From Tubiluchus corallicola (lineage: Eukaryota; Priapulida; Priapulimorpha; Priapulimorphida; Tubiluchidae): a stretch of DNA of 64,000 nucleotides. The position numbers and the translations under genes are program-made. The notes below the pieces were generated by a model. The model ran no database searches. It saw only the letters and a program-made list of their open reading frames with translations, and was not told the DNA's origin. The stretch spans positions 1 to 64,000 of the forward strand of contig JAQGDQ010000648.1 in the NCBI GenBank assembly GCA_030141605.1, in the 5' to 3' direction. Shown one piece after another: positions 23,492 through 35,350 of this stretch. How positions within the stretch are numbered: the stretch's first letter is position 1; each line of letters begins with the position of its first letter.

Positions 23492-25385
23492 AATACAACA
23501 AAACAGCTTCGCACATTACTGGCTACCTTACTCATCTTTCAGGCAGGGGATATTCAGGTCAATCCAGGCCCATTGCAGTATCCATGCGGGCACTGTAACA
23601 GACCAGTAGCAAAAAGCCATCGTGCGATTTCGTGCGACAACCAGTGATTCCATATACACTACAGTGGTATGTCAGCAAAGACAAGCCTTAATATATGTCT
23701 TCTTGTTCTCTTGGACTTGTCCAACTTTTGACTTACCTAGTTTTACAGACAGTTTTTTTCGAATCAGTCGTAGATGTAAATCAATCAAACTCGAACGACT
23801 AGAAAATAGCAATCTTATGCTACAGAATTCTAAAGGCAGTCTCCAAAAGAATACCAGCACGGCATCGACTCCCAATAAGGACAATGTAACTAGCAAAACA
23901 AAGCACCATAGGCTAGGATGTATCGGACAACGAGCTGTCATGGGTGTGTTTAGACACAAACAATTCCAAAGCAATTTACCTGTGTTCGTATTATATCCCG
24001 GAAACAGCTATTGGAAACAAGTGTCTTGAACAACTACGGAACGCATTTACAATACACGGCCACCACCACTTGTTATAATAGACTGTGACATTAATCTCGA
24101 AGATATGGATTGGGATAACCTCTTACCCACAAACCCCAATATTGCTGTACACCACCAGGCATTACTTGATTTGATGGCAGAGCATTGCCTACAAAATTTA
24201 CAGCAAGAAATCACATGACCTGAGTAAGGAAAATGTTTAGATCTCATTGACGCTAATGAACCAGTTGTAGTAAGCAACGTGTCAACTACCCCAGGTATGG
24301 GTGACCACAATATTGTGAAATTTCAATTAAATGTTAACCCTAGCCATACCTTCAAGCCTTCACATAAAATTTATCAATACCATCAATGTGATGTCAATGG
24401 TCCAAATTCCAAACTAGTGCAAACAACGAAACTAAAAAAATAAGTACCATGGGCTAACAGAACCAACAAGTGTCAGATGCGGAAACGGGTAGACTTTTCA
24501 GCAAAGTAAAAAATAACTAAAATACCTCAGGATTGGAACACTAACACTAAGTATAGAAACAATCTCTCAAAAACCATCAGAAGATCGTACCACGAATACA
24601 TAAATGACATCATTGGTGGATCACTAACAGAAAATCCAAAACGCTTTTGGACCCATGTAAAGAACCTGAATATGGAACCCATGTGCATCCCTAGCCTCAT
24701 CGATGGAAGCAGTGTCTATGTCTCCAGCAAAGCCAAAGCTTTTGCATTTAATATTCATTTGCCAAACTGCCCGAATCACCATATCCAGCAATTGAAGATC
24801 TACATATTGGACTGGAAGGTGTCATATGACAGTTTAAATATGCCGACCATAATACAGCCACAGACTTGACGAATTACCAGCTCATAATTTTTGCCACAGA
24901 ACTAGCACCTAAACTAAGGTTCATCTTTCAACAAAACTACAGACCCATCTCATTAACATGCATAGCCTGTAAAATAATGGAGCATATCTGCCTCTCCCAT
25001 CTCAACAAACATCTTGACAACCATAACAAGGGGATCCAACACGCTTTTCGTTTGTGTTTTTCACGTTCAACTCAGCTGATAGAAGCAGTACATGACTAAA
25101 CACAATTACTGACATCATGCGCATCGAGCAAGTCCAGCAAAATGCAGCAGGTTTTGTACGAAATGAATATCCCAGAAATACAGAAGTACCTACGATGATG
25201 TCCGAACTCGGGTGGGAAACTCTAGAAATTAGATGCTGACAAACGATACTGAACATCCTTCATGATACAGTGCAACATGAAGGTATAGGTATAAATGTAC
25301 CAACTTACATCACCCCGTCTCTCAAAGATAACAACAGATTGTCCACCCCTTTTAAAGTTGATGTGATCATCCAATTAAAACCTTA
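23492..25385 (+). mobile_element. Degenerate CR1-like LINE remnant with 2A-like N-terminus
   Basis: Plus-strand fragments in the correct order, broken by stops, frameshifts and deletions. First comes an N-terminal hydrophobic stretch ending GDIQVNPGP (23546-23572) followed by a Cys/His-rich piece (CGHCNRPVAKSHRAISCD). Endonuclease-domain traces follow (near 24060-24330; DCDINLEDMDW, and TTPGMGDHNIVKF, typical of the APE-type catalytic Asp-His end). Then a linker (KRFWTHVKNLNM, 24640-24700), the start of reverse transcriptase (NYRPISLTCIACKIMEHI, 24927-25098) and the C-terminal tail (IMRIEQVQQNAAGF and YITPSLKDNNR, 25112-25385). The RT core is missing between about 25099 and 25112, so the copy is dead. 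Confidence 0.8.
23546..23572 (+). other. 2A-like ribosome-skipping motif in the LINE
   Basis: The peptide GDIQVNPGP follows a leucine-rich run (LRTLLATLLIFQA) in the same frame. The canonical 2A core is D-[VI]-E-x-N-P-G-P; here E is replaced by Q. Such motifs are established at the N-terminus of some invertebrate APE-type non-LTR retrotransposons. The frame is interrupted by a stop upstream (23489) and another about 25 codons after the motif, so it is a relic. Confidence 0.65.
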
Positions 25386-26049
25386 GTTATCAACAGCAAT
25401 GAAGTTGATCAGGACTATTATTTACTTTGATACTATTATTGATTAGTTCAAGCTGTTTAAATTCATACAGGCCTCTCCAAGTTCATCATTAGCCATTTGC
25501 TTTTCGGCCTTGATTCACACAGTTTAGTAGCAGTATGTATTACTCTCCTAACTCAGTAATTTGGTTTTGTTGACCTATTGCTACATTGTAACTATAATTG
25601 ATAATCTGAATATATCAACAGTTTATAAAATGGACGATTACACTATAATAGTGCTTTAATACTTACCGTTTTAATTCGTAAAATAAATATTAACAAGGCC
25701 TCCTACTAGTATTATTGTCCTTTGATTATGGCCCAATATATGATTAATATGGCATATACAAGTTCTAATAATATGATAACTTGATTTCAGTTTTTAGCCG
25801 GGTTGAAAATTTAGTGTATTACATAACTTCTCTCATATTCAGTTTAAACATCTGTTTTGTTGTACTCATCTGTATTATGTACTCATCTTGACTCGCTGCA
25901 AACGTGGCTGGCTGGCTAGCTTTATTTGCTAGCATATTTTTTACACATTTATACTTACACTCCTTTAACGATATTTTCTTCTACTTTTCTACTTTTTTTA
26001 TTTTTTCTATTCTCTAATCTCTTTAATTTTGATTTTCCCTGGGCTTTTG
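25386..26049. other. Spacer between two LINE remnants
   Basis: AT-rich, with no ORF of note. A T-rich pyrimidine tract (25970-26036) directly precedes the PHD-endonuclease ORF. Confidence 0.5.
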
Positions 26050-27125
26050 ATGGCACCTGTAAACAGATTCTGTCCAATATGTGATAAATGTATTCGACGT
26101 AACCAGCGGGCATTGAACTACGACTGTTGCGGCAAAACTATTCATATCAAATGTACTTATTTTTCGTTAACAGATAAAATACCAGCTCCTGGAGATGTCT
26201 GGTTTTGCCACGTCTGCTTGCAAAACTTATTCCCTTATAATAATATTATAGACGATAATGAATTTGAATTTGCTGTCAGATCTTCAATAAATTACTCTAT
26301 CCTGGAAGATTTTAAGTATAATTTGGATATTTTTGAAAATCAATTTGGGGATAATTTTAATAGCTTAGATGAAATTGATCCTGACTTACAATTCTTTAAC
26401 AATTCTAACCAGTTACCAAAAAGCAAATATTTCCACATTGAACAATTCTCATTGATGTATTTAAATATACGTTACAATAATAGCTTCTCTATGATTCATA
26501 TGAATATACGTAGTTTGGCAGCGAACTATGATTATTTCACGGCACTCCTACATTTGTTGAAAGTTAACTTCTCAGTCATAGGATTATCAGAGACCTGGCT
26601 TCATTCTAAATCTCCTGATTTTTCCAACTTGCCAGGTTACAGTTTTGTTAATAGAAATCGAGAATATAAAAAAGGAGGTGGTGTAGGTTTATACGTCAGT
26701 AATAATATTAATTATTCAGTAAGAAATGATCTCAGCGTCAGTAATGAGATCTTAGAAACAGTTTTCATTGAAATACATGTTAGCAAAGCTACAAATATAA
26801 TAGTGGGTTCTGTTTACAGACCACCTGGTTAAGATCCTGGTGGTTATCTAATTTATTGTCTACTGTAACCCGTCATAAGAAACAAATTTTCATTCTTGGT
26901 AACTTCAATATTAATTTGTTAGCCTTCTCAACCCATGAAGCTATATCTGATTTTTTAAACACTATGATCTCTAATAGTATTTTTCCTATAATTACCTTAC
27001 CTACACGTATAACGCCTAATAGTTCAACATTGATAGACAATATTTTTACCAGTGTAATTGAACATAAATTCAAATCTGGTAATTTACTTTTTGACATTAC
27101 TGATAATTGTAACATTAATTACTGA
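26050..27125 (+). mobile_element. 5' part of a LINE: PHD-like finger plus APE endonuclease
   Basis: From the ATG at 26050 the frame encodes a PHD-like zinc finger (CPICDKC, YDCCGKTIHIKC, WFCHVCLQNLFPY). An acidic linker and the start of an APE-type endonuclease (MIHMNIRSLAANYD, FSVIGLSETWLH, KKGGGVGLYV, GSVYRPPG) follow. A TAA at 26830 and a frame change interrupt it. The endonuclease continues in another frame at 26856-27125 (ILGNFNINLL, and PIITLPTRITPNSSTLIDNIF). The copy ends before the reverse transcriptase. This PHD-EEP layout is a known arrangement in CR1-like invertebrate LINEs. Compared with the neighbour at 23.5 kb it is much better preserved, so probably younger. Confidence 0.85.
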
Positions 27126-27799
27126 GATTGTAACATTAATTACTGAGTAACTGACATAACTGAGAATTGTTGAGAAAAATAGGCTGTTATAAGACGAAAA
27201 CTCCTTGCACAAACTAACACTATGTTGTTGTATAGCAAAAAATTGTGCTAGCATTGTTGAAATCAATGACATGACTGGTTGAAAGCTCATGATAGGCAAT
27301 GCTACTTTTAGGTTTTTGAAACTAGGCCAATAGTATTTAATAAAACAACAACAATTGCACGTATTGAAACAACCACAAAACCTTCAAATATTTAGGCGTA
27401 TCATTTTCTAATCATTAAAAATAAATTCTCGGAATCATTTTAACCCGCATCTAACGAATTAAAAGACAGAGAAATATTACAAAAAACAATAAAGGGAAAA
27501 TTACAGAATATTAAAAGAATGGCTTAAATAGCTTCGCATACATTGTTTATTGAAACAGTAAAGCATCATAAACGAAAAAAGCTTCCTATTAGACAGCGCT
27601 TACGTGTATATTGAAAGAATTAGCCACTGAAGACAAGCAGCATGTCTTAAATAATTGTGAAAAACATGAAAAGAATTTTGACCAATATTTCAAGCATGTG
27701 TTCCTGACTTTACAACTTTGAGCTAATTTATGAAATAAATGTTATGAAATAGAATTTAAAATTCATACAATTTGTTTGTTAAATTCTTATAAACTTCAG
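27126..27799. other. Spacer after the LINE
   Basis: Starts with two direct copies of ATTGTAACATTAATTACTGA (about 27107-27147). Otherwise AT-rich with no gene recognised. Confidence 0.5.
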
Positions 27800-28242
27800 A
27801 GAGTTGTATTCAACGACTGAACTTATGTTTACACAATGATCCTAAGCGTTGGTACGTGAAAACAAGACGCAAGTCAATGTCCCATACAAACCCATACCAA
27901 CACAATTCTGCAATTTCGCGCCTAAATAACTCGTTTAATTTACGTATTGGTTCATCTCACAATACCAGCTATTCAGACGCAGTTAAGAAACCTGGTCTTC
28001 TCCCAACGCCAGTACTTAACGACCCACAGCGAACCTACTCCGTTTCGAAAAGGAGAGAGCCATCTGAACGAAGCAGTTTGTACTACACAGAATCGGCTAA
28101 AGCTCATTATCCTAATAAATGTTCTACAACACTGCCAAGCCAAAATGAACCGCTGTTGTTAACTCAGGAACCAGTTCTAAAATCCGAGATTGAAAACATA
28201 CTAACCAAAGCCTTTAAAGAGCTTATCTCCAAGTTCATATAG
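27800..28242 (+). CDS. Unidentified ORF or 3'-terminal exon
   Basis: An AG acceptor-like site (TTATAAACTTCAG, ending 27799) opens a frame of about 147 codons ending TAG. The composition is hydrophilic and balanced (RLNLCLHNDPKRWYVKTRRK near the start, TSYSDAVKKPG in the middle, IENILTKAFKELISKF at the end), unlike chance AT-rich ORFs. No ATG lies at the start of the frame; the first internal ATG is at 27877. I do not recognise a domain. The 'SYSDAVK' word and a helical C-terminus recall LINE ORF1 proteins, so it may be another retroelement fragment; a host exon is the alternative. Confidence 0.35.
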
Positions 28243-28259
28243 GCCTAGTATCGTTTAGC

Positions 28260-29202
28260 TTGGTTTTAGACATTACTTTGAACTTTAAAGCTAGTCTGCG
28301 TATACCTGTTATAAAACTCTTTTTTTACTATTCTATTATGATTTTAATGATGACACTGAATAACAGAAAATTTTTAGCACTGCTGCTAGTGAATTTTTAC
28401 ATAATATGGCAAAATAGGCCAATCCATCCTAACTCGTGTAAAGATTATAACGTAACAATTGTGTATACTAGTATTATAATAACAATTATCTCACCCACGT
28501 TATTACATAATAGGAAATATTTACTTCTTATAGTACTGTATTCTATACAAGCCCTTTTACTCACAACCGATATTAGTATCCTTATGATCGTTCTAAAATT
28601 AATTTACCACGCATGTGTAACGTTTTACTGTGTAAGCTTGATACTATGCTGCTGTATTACTGCAAAAAAAACTGCAAGTTAAAGTTATTTTATTTGTGTT
28701 AATAGGTACATTTTGGAAACCATACGAATTTACTTCTTGTATCATAGTTGATATTTCTAACGTATCTTATCATAAAATTACTAAATTTATTTGTGATTAT
28801 GGGAGCCTTTGTATATTTAACGCCAAATATCAAACAGTTAAGTTCTTTTGTAACTATGCTTACGTCTTAGTTATACTACGTACATTACTGTCCATACTAA
28901 AACTGAAAATGATGTACGTAACAGTAATTTGTAATGTAATGACTAAAGGTAATTTAAACAACTTTTTCATTGCTTTTCCTGTAAATAGCGATAGAATAAG
29001 ACACTCTATGCAATTTATTTTAAAAAGATTTGTATCCATCTTAAAAGTTGTGTATTTCAGTGCTATAAGACAAATGCGTCGTGTCAATCTAAAATACGTA
29101 GCTCTAAAAAAAATTGGAAATAGAAGGAAATTTCTTCACAAACGTCTTGATGCTTTACATTTTGCACCAAACAGTCCCTTTTTCTTTCCACACTCAATAT
29201 AA
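28260..29202 (+). other. Two consecutive open frames joined at an A8 run, unidentified
   Basis: One frame is open for 140 codons (28260-28682). A second one continues from before 28660 to 29202 (168 codons from a GTG at 28696). The two overlap at a run of eight A at 28664-28671, so one base change there would give a single frame of about 310 codons. Both are hydrophobic and rich in I, L, V and C in the first part and basic at the end (RRKFLHKRLD). I recognise no domain and neither has a good ATG. In AT-rich DNA these could be chance frames. Confidence 0.2.
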
Positions 29203-29570
29203 AATATAAATAATTATAAAAACACGTAACATTATAATGATCATTTCCACCACAACAACAGCTCATACCAATCTCACTACACCACACCTCACTGCATTGT
29301 AAATCACATTTACAAAATTATTACGACTAATGTTGTTGGCTTTTTCAGGTAATGCTCTTCAAAGTCATAAATATTGCATTGAAGTGAAATTAATCAAATA
29401 TTTTTTTAACTTCTTCACAGTCAAGTAAACTGCATCGCTTCTTTACCATTAACTTGCCTAGTTAAACTACAGACCTGTTTATTTAGTCCCTTATTTATAT
29501 TCTCCATTAGCAATAAATTTGGAGTCACCTGAGTCATTGATAAAGGCTAGTAAAAAAACAAGATTCTTAC
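29203..29570. other. Spacer
   Basis: AT-rich, nothing recognised. Confidence 0.5.
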
Positions 29571-29763
29571 TCTTCTTTGACGTATATATGAACCATCTTG
29601 TTGAGTAACACAAAAGAAACAGATCATTGTAAGTTGGCAACTTGTAACTTGCTGAAGAATCAAAGTACTGATTAACAGCAAAAACAAACATGGGCATGTT
29701 TGATATTGATGTTGCAAAGTGGGTTTCATTAGAACCAGCCTTGGAGCTAAAACGGCAAAAGAG
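29571..29763 (-). CDS. Candidate internal exon, minus strand
   Basis: Minus-strand acceptor (TTGTCTGTCCGCAG) at 29764 and donor (GTAAGA) at 29570 bound 193 bp that are open in one frame. The frame starts LFCRFSSKAGSNETHFATSI and continues with FVFAVNQYFD and KLPTYNDLFLL. Good splice sites at both ends and a protein-like composition support an exon. No flanking exon was located and I do not recognise the protein. It could be a fragment of a decayed gene. Confidence 0.35.
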
Positions 29764-31374
29764 CTGCGGACAGACAACCAATTTCCCAACAAAAGTTATT
29801 ATAGTTTTTAATTCACATAAATTGGCGTAGTGAATTATGAAAAAAATATGTGCATGGAATCCTGGCAATTTTGTTGGATAATAAAGAATTGATTTATACT
29901 ACTTTTTAAACGTGCTACACCACACAACTACAACTATGACAAGAGCGGTGTAAAGACTTTGCAAATTAATTTTGCAGATTTTTGTTAATTTATATGTAGT
30001 TATAGTGCTGTAGAATAAATGTGTTGGCTATGTTAAACTCATTATGGTAAATACATGTTAATGATAATTTTTATTTTTCTGTTTTTCTTTAGCTTTTATA
30101 AATTGTGATTTGCAATTAATAAGCACTCACTGACCATTTACTGGACCTAGTTCTCACTAAACTAAAAGATTTTTTGACAACAATGGTCAAATGGAAAACT
30201 ACTGCTGTTACCACTGCACTCGTAATAAAATGATTATCATTTTTCTGAAAATTTTTAGCAATGCCTTTTCAGCATGTAGTAAAACTACTTTTTTCAATAT
30301 CAAAACAATAGCGCGAACAGTAAAGGAAAATATTAGTGAATTCATTCAGTTCATTTTTTATCTGTTGTTTTTCTTGCACCTAGTTTGGTTTCTCAACCAT
30401 CTTCCTGGCGTCTCTTCCAGGTGCGACGTATTTGCAAAAGTAACTTTAAATTTGAGAAATAATAAAATATGCATGGAAAAATGTTTATCCTAATTAAATA
30501 AACTACAAATAATGATGATTGTTAATATTGATTTGTCATGGTTTCGTTTGTTTGTTTTGTTGAGTTTTATTTGTTAACTGTTGTTCAACAGGCAAGCTGA
30601 TGTTCTGCAAAATTAACTTGCAAAGACAATCTACATACATGAATCCCAAAATACAGATTCCCCTGTATGATCAGACAAATCTGCATGCGTCAAACATCAA
30701 TATTCCATGTACATTTAGCCTGTTATGTAATTCTTTACAGCTACAATAATTGTTTGCCACTTTTAGATAAGACGCTGTTATAAACAATAGTTTACAATAA
30801 AGAAGAAAGAAGAAACTAGCCTACAATAAAATACATGCTGTACAAGTTCGTCTTATTTGTGTTGTCCTAAGAAAAGGCTTACTTCTGGAAGTTCTAAGAA
30901 TACACCTCCAATCGATCCATGTGCCTAGCTGCTCCCAAACTCGGTACGGACGAGTTTACAATGTTGAACAAAGAATTTCTGAACATGAAGCTTCCAACGT
31001 TCTTGCCATTTTGCTGGTTGAAAAGTCTGTGTAAAAGTTCAGACAAGGTATAAATACCCTCGCTCAGCATGAGGGAAAATCATCTCTTCCATGTTAACCA
31101 TCTCGTCCAAGATTATCAAATACTTGAAGTTCAACATATTACAACAGAAGCTGCTATTAACTGAAGACAATCGTGCAGCAGTTCTGAACCGAAATGGCCT
31201 CTTTATAGCCGTCGTCTTTAATTACTATGGTCACTAGTACCAATTATCATGTAATATTATGTAATATTAATCTCTCTAATTAATATTGATTCTTATCTCT
31301 CGCTCGTGATCGTATAACACGTGACCTAAGACACACGACTCATTTAAAAGTGATTTGCCTCCCTTACATTAATT
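29764..31374. other. Intergenic DNA, no gene recognised
   Basis: AT-rich. A 100-codon frame from an ATG at 30191 shows no family resemblance. Nothing else seen. Confidence 0.5.
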
Positions 31375-32830
31375 GCTATAAGGTTATTCACAACCTGGCT
31401 ACTAGAGCTTAAGATAAAATCTATAGAGCAATGATAATTTCTCACAAGATTGTTTCTATGACTCCGCGTTGTAAAAAGAGTCTTAATCTCCAAAGCTTTC
31501 TGGCAAAAGTTCCCGCAATTGAACTCGTAAATTACTTAATGTACACAGCAAATCTCCAGATTCGTTTACAGAATTTAATGTTGCTTAACTGAAACACCTA
31601 TAAGCATACTCAAACTATTCATTTAAGTTAAAGTGTAATCCATTTATTGTTTACAACAATTACTCTTGTTTACAACAAGTCAACTAATATTACAATATTT
31701 GATCTTAATCGCCAAAGACGCTCACAATTTATAATTAGCTCCCAGAGATACTAAACAGATTCACTTAACTTTTTCCTCGCTTCCCACTTAAGGTGCTAAT
31801 TTACAATGTGAAACATATGATTACAATCAACTACACGTTACGCTTAAGGTGTCTATTACACTGTGAATTTACTATGCAGAGTTGCTCTCAAGTTACGATA
31901 CGTTAAGATAACTTAACTTGGTGGAATGACCAATGATGACGGTTCAATTGGTCAATTCCAAATCCGTTGCAAGACTTGATTCATAGATCCAGTGCTCAAC
32001 AGTTGAGTATGTAGATTCAATGTCCACGCTGGTTTTACGTTGTCTTTGCTTCTTCAGTCTCTTCTCTCTCGGCACGTGGAGAAACCCACAACCACTCAGT
32101 TCCAACTCCTCGCGGCCTCTCTCTGTTCCTCAAGATCTCTTTATGTACCCACGCGGAGATTTCATCATATTGCGTCCTAACGCTGCAATCTGCCGCAACC
32201 CGCGTCCACTATAGCGGTAATGCCATATTGTTGCAATAGTTCAAAGGTCACCCTGGGCTTGTAAGTTTTATAACCACCCAGGTGTTTTCCTAACACAGCT
32301 CCTTGCATGAGAAAACCGCTATTTGACTCTCCATCCATTCAGCATCTAACTTCCCAAGATTTCTCTTCGCTTCACGGGCAATAAACTCCGTTCACGAAAG
32401 AACCACTTTCTGCTTCTTCACAATTAGTTCAGCAACTCCGCATAATATAACATGAGTTTTATTATCTAACCGTGCAATGTTATAAAAATCAAGCTCCGCT
32501 TCCTCTAACTAAACACCTGCAATTTCTACGCTCTCTTAAATAAACACCTGTGACAACTTTTACTTTCTAAATGAACGCCTATTCTATTCCTTGTAAACCC
32601 AAACTCTTGTCACGATAATTTCTTGCCTTACATTAAATATATGCTTTACCAGCTAAGTGAGTTCCCATATTCTATTAATAAATTTATCTAATCCAATTAG
32701 GAGGTCTCTTTATCAACAAAATCTAATGAAGTTGATAACTCCATTAATTAATCACTTAATTCATGATTCCGAAATTTATTCATAACATCTTTTCCGGTGG
32801 CTTAAGCACGTCCTTGTGCGTAACGTTTGC
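31375..32830 (-). mobile_element. LTR-like dispersed repeat, copy B (inverted relative to copy A)
   Basis: Reverse complement matches 12990-14375 throughout. Shared landmarks on the minus strand are the ATAAATTTAT/GGAGGT words near 32680-32760, CCAGCGTGGAC near 32020, TCATTCCACCAAGTTAAG near 31930, AATAAA (complement of 31643-31648), and CAATTGCGGGAA near 31510. Diverged by many indels, so both copies are old. No coding sequence of a retroelement adjoins it. Confidence 0.55.
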
Positions 32831-33782
32831 CTCGCGTAAGCTCCTTTTAGCGATACGCACGTAATTACTTGTTGCGTATGACGACACGACCCGATTCCCA
32901 TTTTAAAATTTAAATTTAAATTTGTAAAATTACTTATTTGTTCAATGAGTTAAAAAACTATTACATATTACACAAAAATGCACACGTTAGTATAAATTAT
33001 TACTGTCATAATTCTTTATTTATATATTACTATAAATACATACATATATATATATGCGCCCTCTAATTGCAGGGCTATAACAGTTAGCAGTATTTGCATT
33101 TCATATATAGCAACTTACAATAGCTACGCTAACATGGTATTAATATTATTACCTTCCTAACTGACATTGACATCAATTTTATAAAATTAATTAATCCAAT
33201 TTGGTTAGTGACAAGATAAAATTATCAAACAAGATAATGACAAAGTTAATTAAAATCACATTATCACGACAAGTTAACATATAATTAACGTCCTGGTGCT
33301 GTAAAACGCGTGCTCGTTTAATGCGACTTACGAATTTGCAATTAAACAACAGATGATGTTGGGTTTGCCTCCCCTCAAAACGCTGGCAATATTATTGTTT
33401 CATAACCTATAATGAACAGAAAATCATTAAAATTGCCTTGACCTGTTAGAAATGTACAGACTAAAACCTCAAGTTTTCTATTATCTCTTTGTACTGGAAT
33501 ATTCAAGGGAGTTGTACTTAAAGAATATGGATAAACTGGAGATGCCCCAGAAAGATATCTGTTGCGACGCTTACATTTCCATATTGCTAATATATAATTA
33601 TCAATAACACTATTATTATATATAATGACTGTTTATTGAATGTATGCTTTTAATGAATATTTAATTTCTCGTAAATCTAAATTTCGGGCAGTAAAATCTT
33701 TAGTTACTCTTAAAAATTCATTAGCCGCCAATAAAGCCAAACGTAAAAAGTGCCTGTTTAGAGGTATAAGACTGTTATTTAG
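32831..33782. other. AT-rich spacer and decayed LINE 3' region
   Basis: A TA-rich stretch lies at 33000-33055. Between about 33390 and 33782 the minus strand probably carries the decayed downstream part of the reverse transcriptase ORF, but stops and frame changes prevent a firm reading. Confidence 0.4.
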
Positions 33783-34061
33783 TCAAAACAAATTTAATTT
33801 TACTGGATCACTGTTCGGTATTGACAAATTTTTTAAGATAAATTTCATTGCTAAGCATTTCCACATAATCTGTAAAGGCGGTAATCCACATATTAACTCC
33901 AACTTATCACGGTATGGGTAGATGCGACAACCTGTGGCAGTTTTCATAACATCATAAATTAGGTCGTCAAAAAACTCATATTTACCAGCCATCCAAGCAG
34001 TCGCACCGGATAAAATAATAGGTAATACCAGTGCTTTAAACGATGCAATTACTGCAATCAA
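33783..34061 (-). mobile_element. LINE reverse-transcriptase C-terminal fragment
   Basis: Minus-strand frame reads LVLPIILSGATAWMAGKYEF, then VMKTATGCRIYPYRDKLELI, CGLPPLQIMWKCLAMKFILK and NLSIPNSDPVK. This matches the tail of non-LTR reverse transcriptase ORFs (the LPILLYGAE-like box and the following CGLPPLD-like region). It belongs to a different LINE lineage from the CR1-like remnants at 23-27 kb. Both ends are truncated. Confidence 0.7.
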
Positions 34062-34499
34062 ACTAAAACCTATTTATAACAGCTAAATATTTATTTATAA
34101 CCGCATTTGTCAGAGGCACTTTCGCAAGTATATCAAATGTCTGGGAGAAGCTGATAGGGTTCTCTTCTAAATGTAATAAAAAATCTTTTGATTTTGTTTA
34201 TTCATTGGTTCGATTCATTCCAAAATAAAATCACAACTGAACTTTTTTAGAATTTTTGTTTCGTTTTGCTGAATAGACATTTTGTAGCTGTTTAAGCCAG
34301 TTCAAGCATGGTTTGTGCTCTTTTATAATTTGTTTAACGCTCAATGCATTGTTTATTTTTATAACGTGACAACAAGCAATAATAATTTTGCATAAATTTC
34401 GTGTATACTGTACAAACTGTTTCTAAGTGTTTCTAAGTATCTAATACCCAGTGGTATTGAAATCGTTCACTTCATGAAGCGTAGCTATACATTAATAGA
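34062..34499. other. Spacer
   Basis: AT-rich, nothing recognised. It leads into the repeat mosaic. Confidence 0.5.
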
Positions 34500-35350
34500 C
34501 ACAACATAATCCTGCTCCAAATCATTGGTGATTATAATCTGGCTCTTTTAACTCAGTTGAAATATTTTGCCACTCTTTCAATGGTACTCCAGCGTGGTGG
34601 TTTAATTTTGGAAAGATATAACATTGAATTTTATTGTCTGTATGCGTTGTCAGTATTTGCTAAGCATCTCTTTGCAATTCTTTCCCGGGTAGTTTCAGGG
34701 AGGCATCTTAAACAAAGCAAAAAAATTTCCTGCAGCCTACTGACATTCTTGTCTATATTTGCTTAGCATCTCTTCGTAATTCTTTCACTGGGAGTTGAAG
34801 CATGACAGCTTAACTTAACGAAAAGCTCTGCAATCTATTGATATTCTTGTCTGTATTTGCTAAGCGTCATTTCTTAACTCTTTCCCTGGGAGTTCCTTTT
34901 TATCAGCTCAACAAAACAAAAAAAGCTTCTCCCGTCTATTGATAATATTGTCTGTCTTTTAACTCATTCTTTCCAGTATTTAAACAGTGTGAGACAAGTT
35001 TACTTAAGAATTCTGAAATCTGGGAAACACAAAGAAGTGAAACTATTCATACATGTTTTAACACAAATATAGACGTTTTGAATTTGAAAGGGTCTTTGTT
35101 AGGTGTGATCTTGAAAAATATTTATACAGACTTTCTGATAACGAATCAGCCTCTGCGAATTCTATTTGCAAAACTTCTTTTACGCGATGTTTTATCCTCC
35201 TAAGATGTGTGAGTTTAGTTTATTTACTCAAATTTTTGCAGAGATTCCTGGGTATTATTATTTTTGTGAGTAATAAAATTTTATACGAATGTTTTACGAT
35301 AAATACTTAACGTTGTCATGTAATATTTGATGTAGTTTTAATTGTCCAGC
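34500..35350 (+). repeat. Diverged 100-bp tandem array, copy 1
   Basis: Contains about three diverged units with 'TTTGCTAAGC', 'TTAACTCTTTCCCTGGGAG', 'AGCTT...GTCTATTGA' and 'ATTCTTGTCTGT'. It is homologous to the cleaner array at 54860-55350. Both arrays share the flank CCAAATCATTGGTGATTAT on the left and TTTAAC[TC]CATTCTTTCCAG on the right, so the whole block was duplicated, not just the unit. Confidence 0.75.

Noticed and set aside
33640-33921. 93-codon plus-strand frame
   Set aside because: It overlaps the decayed LINE reverse transcriptase on the opposite strand and is best explained as its shadow.
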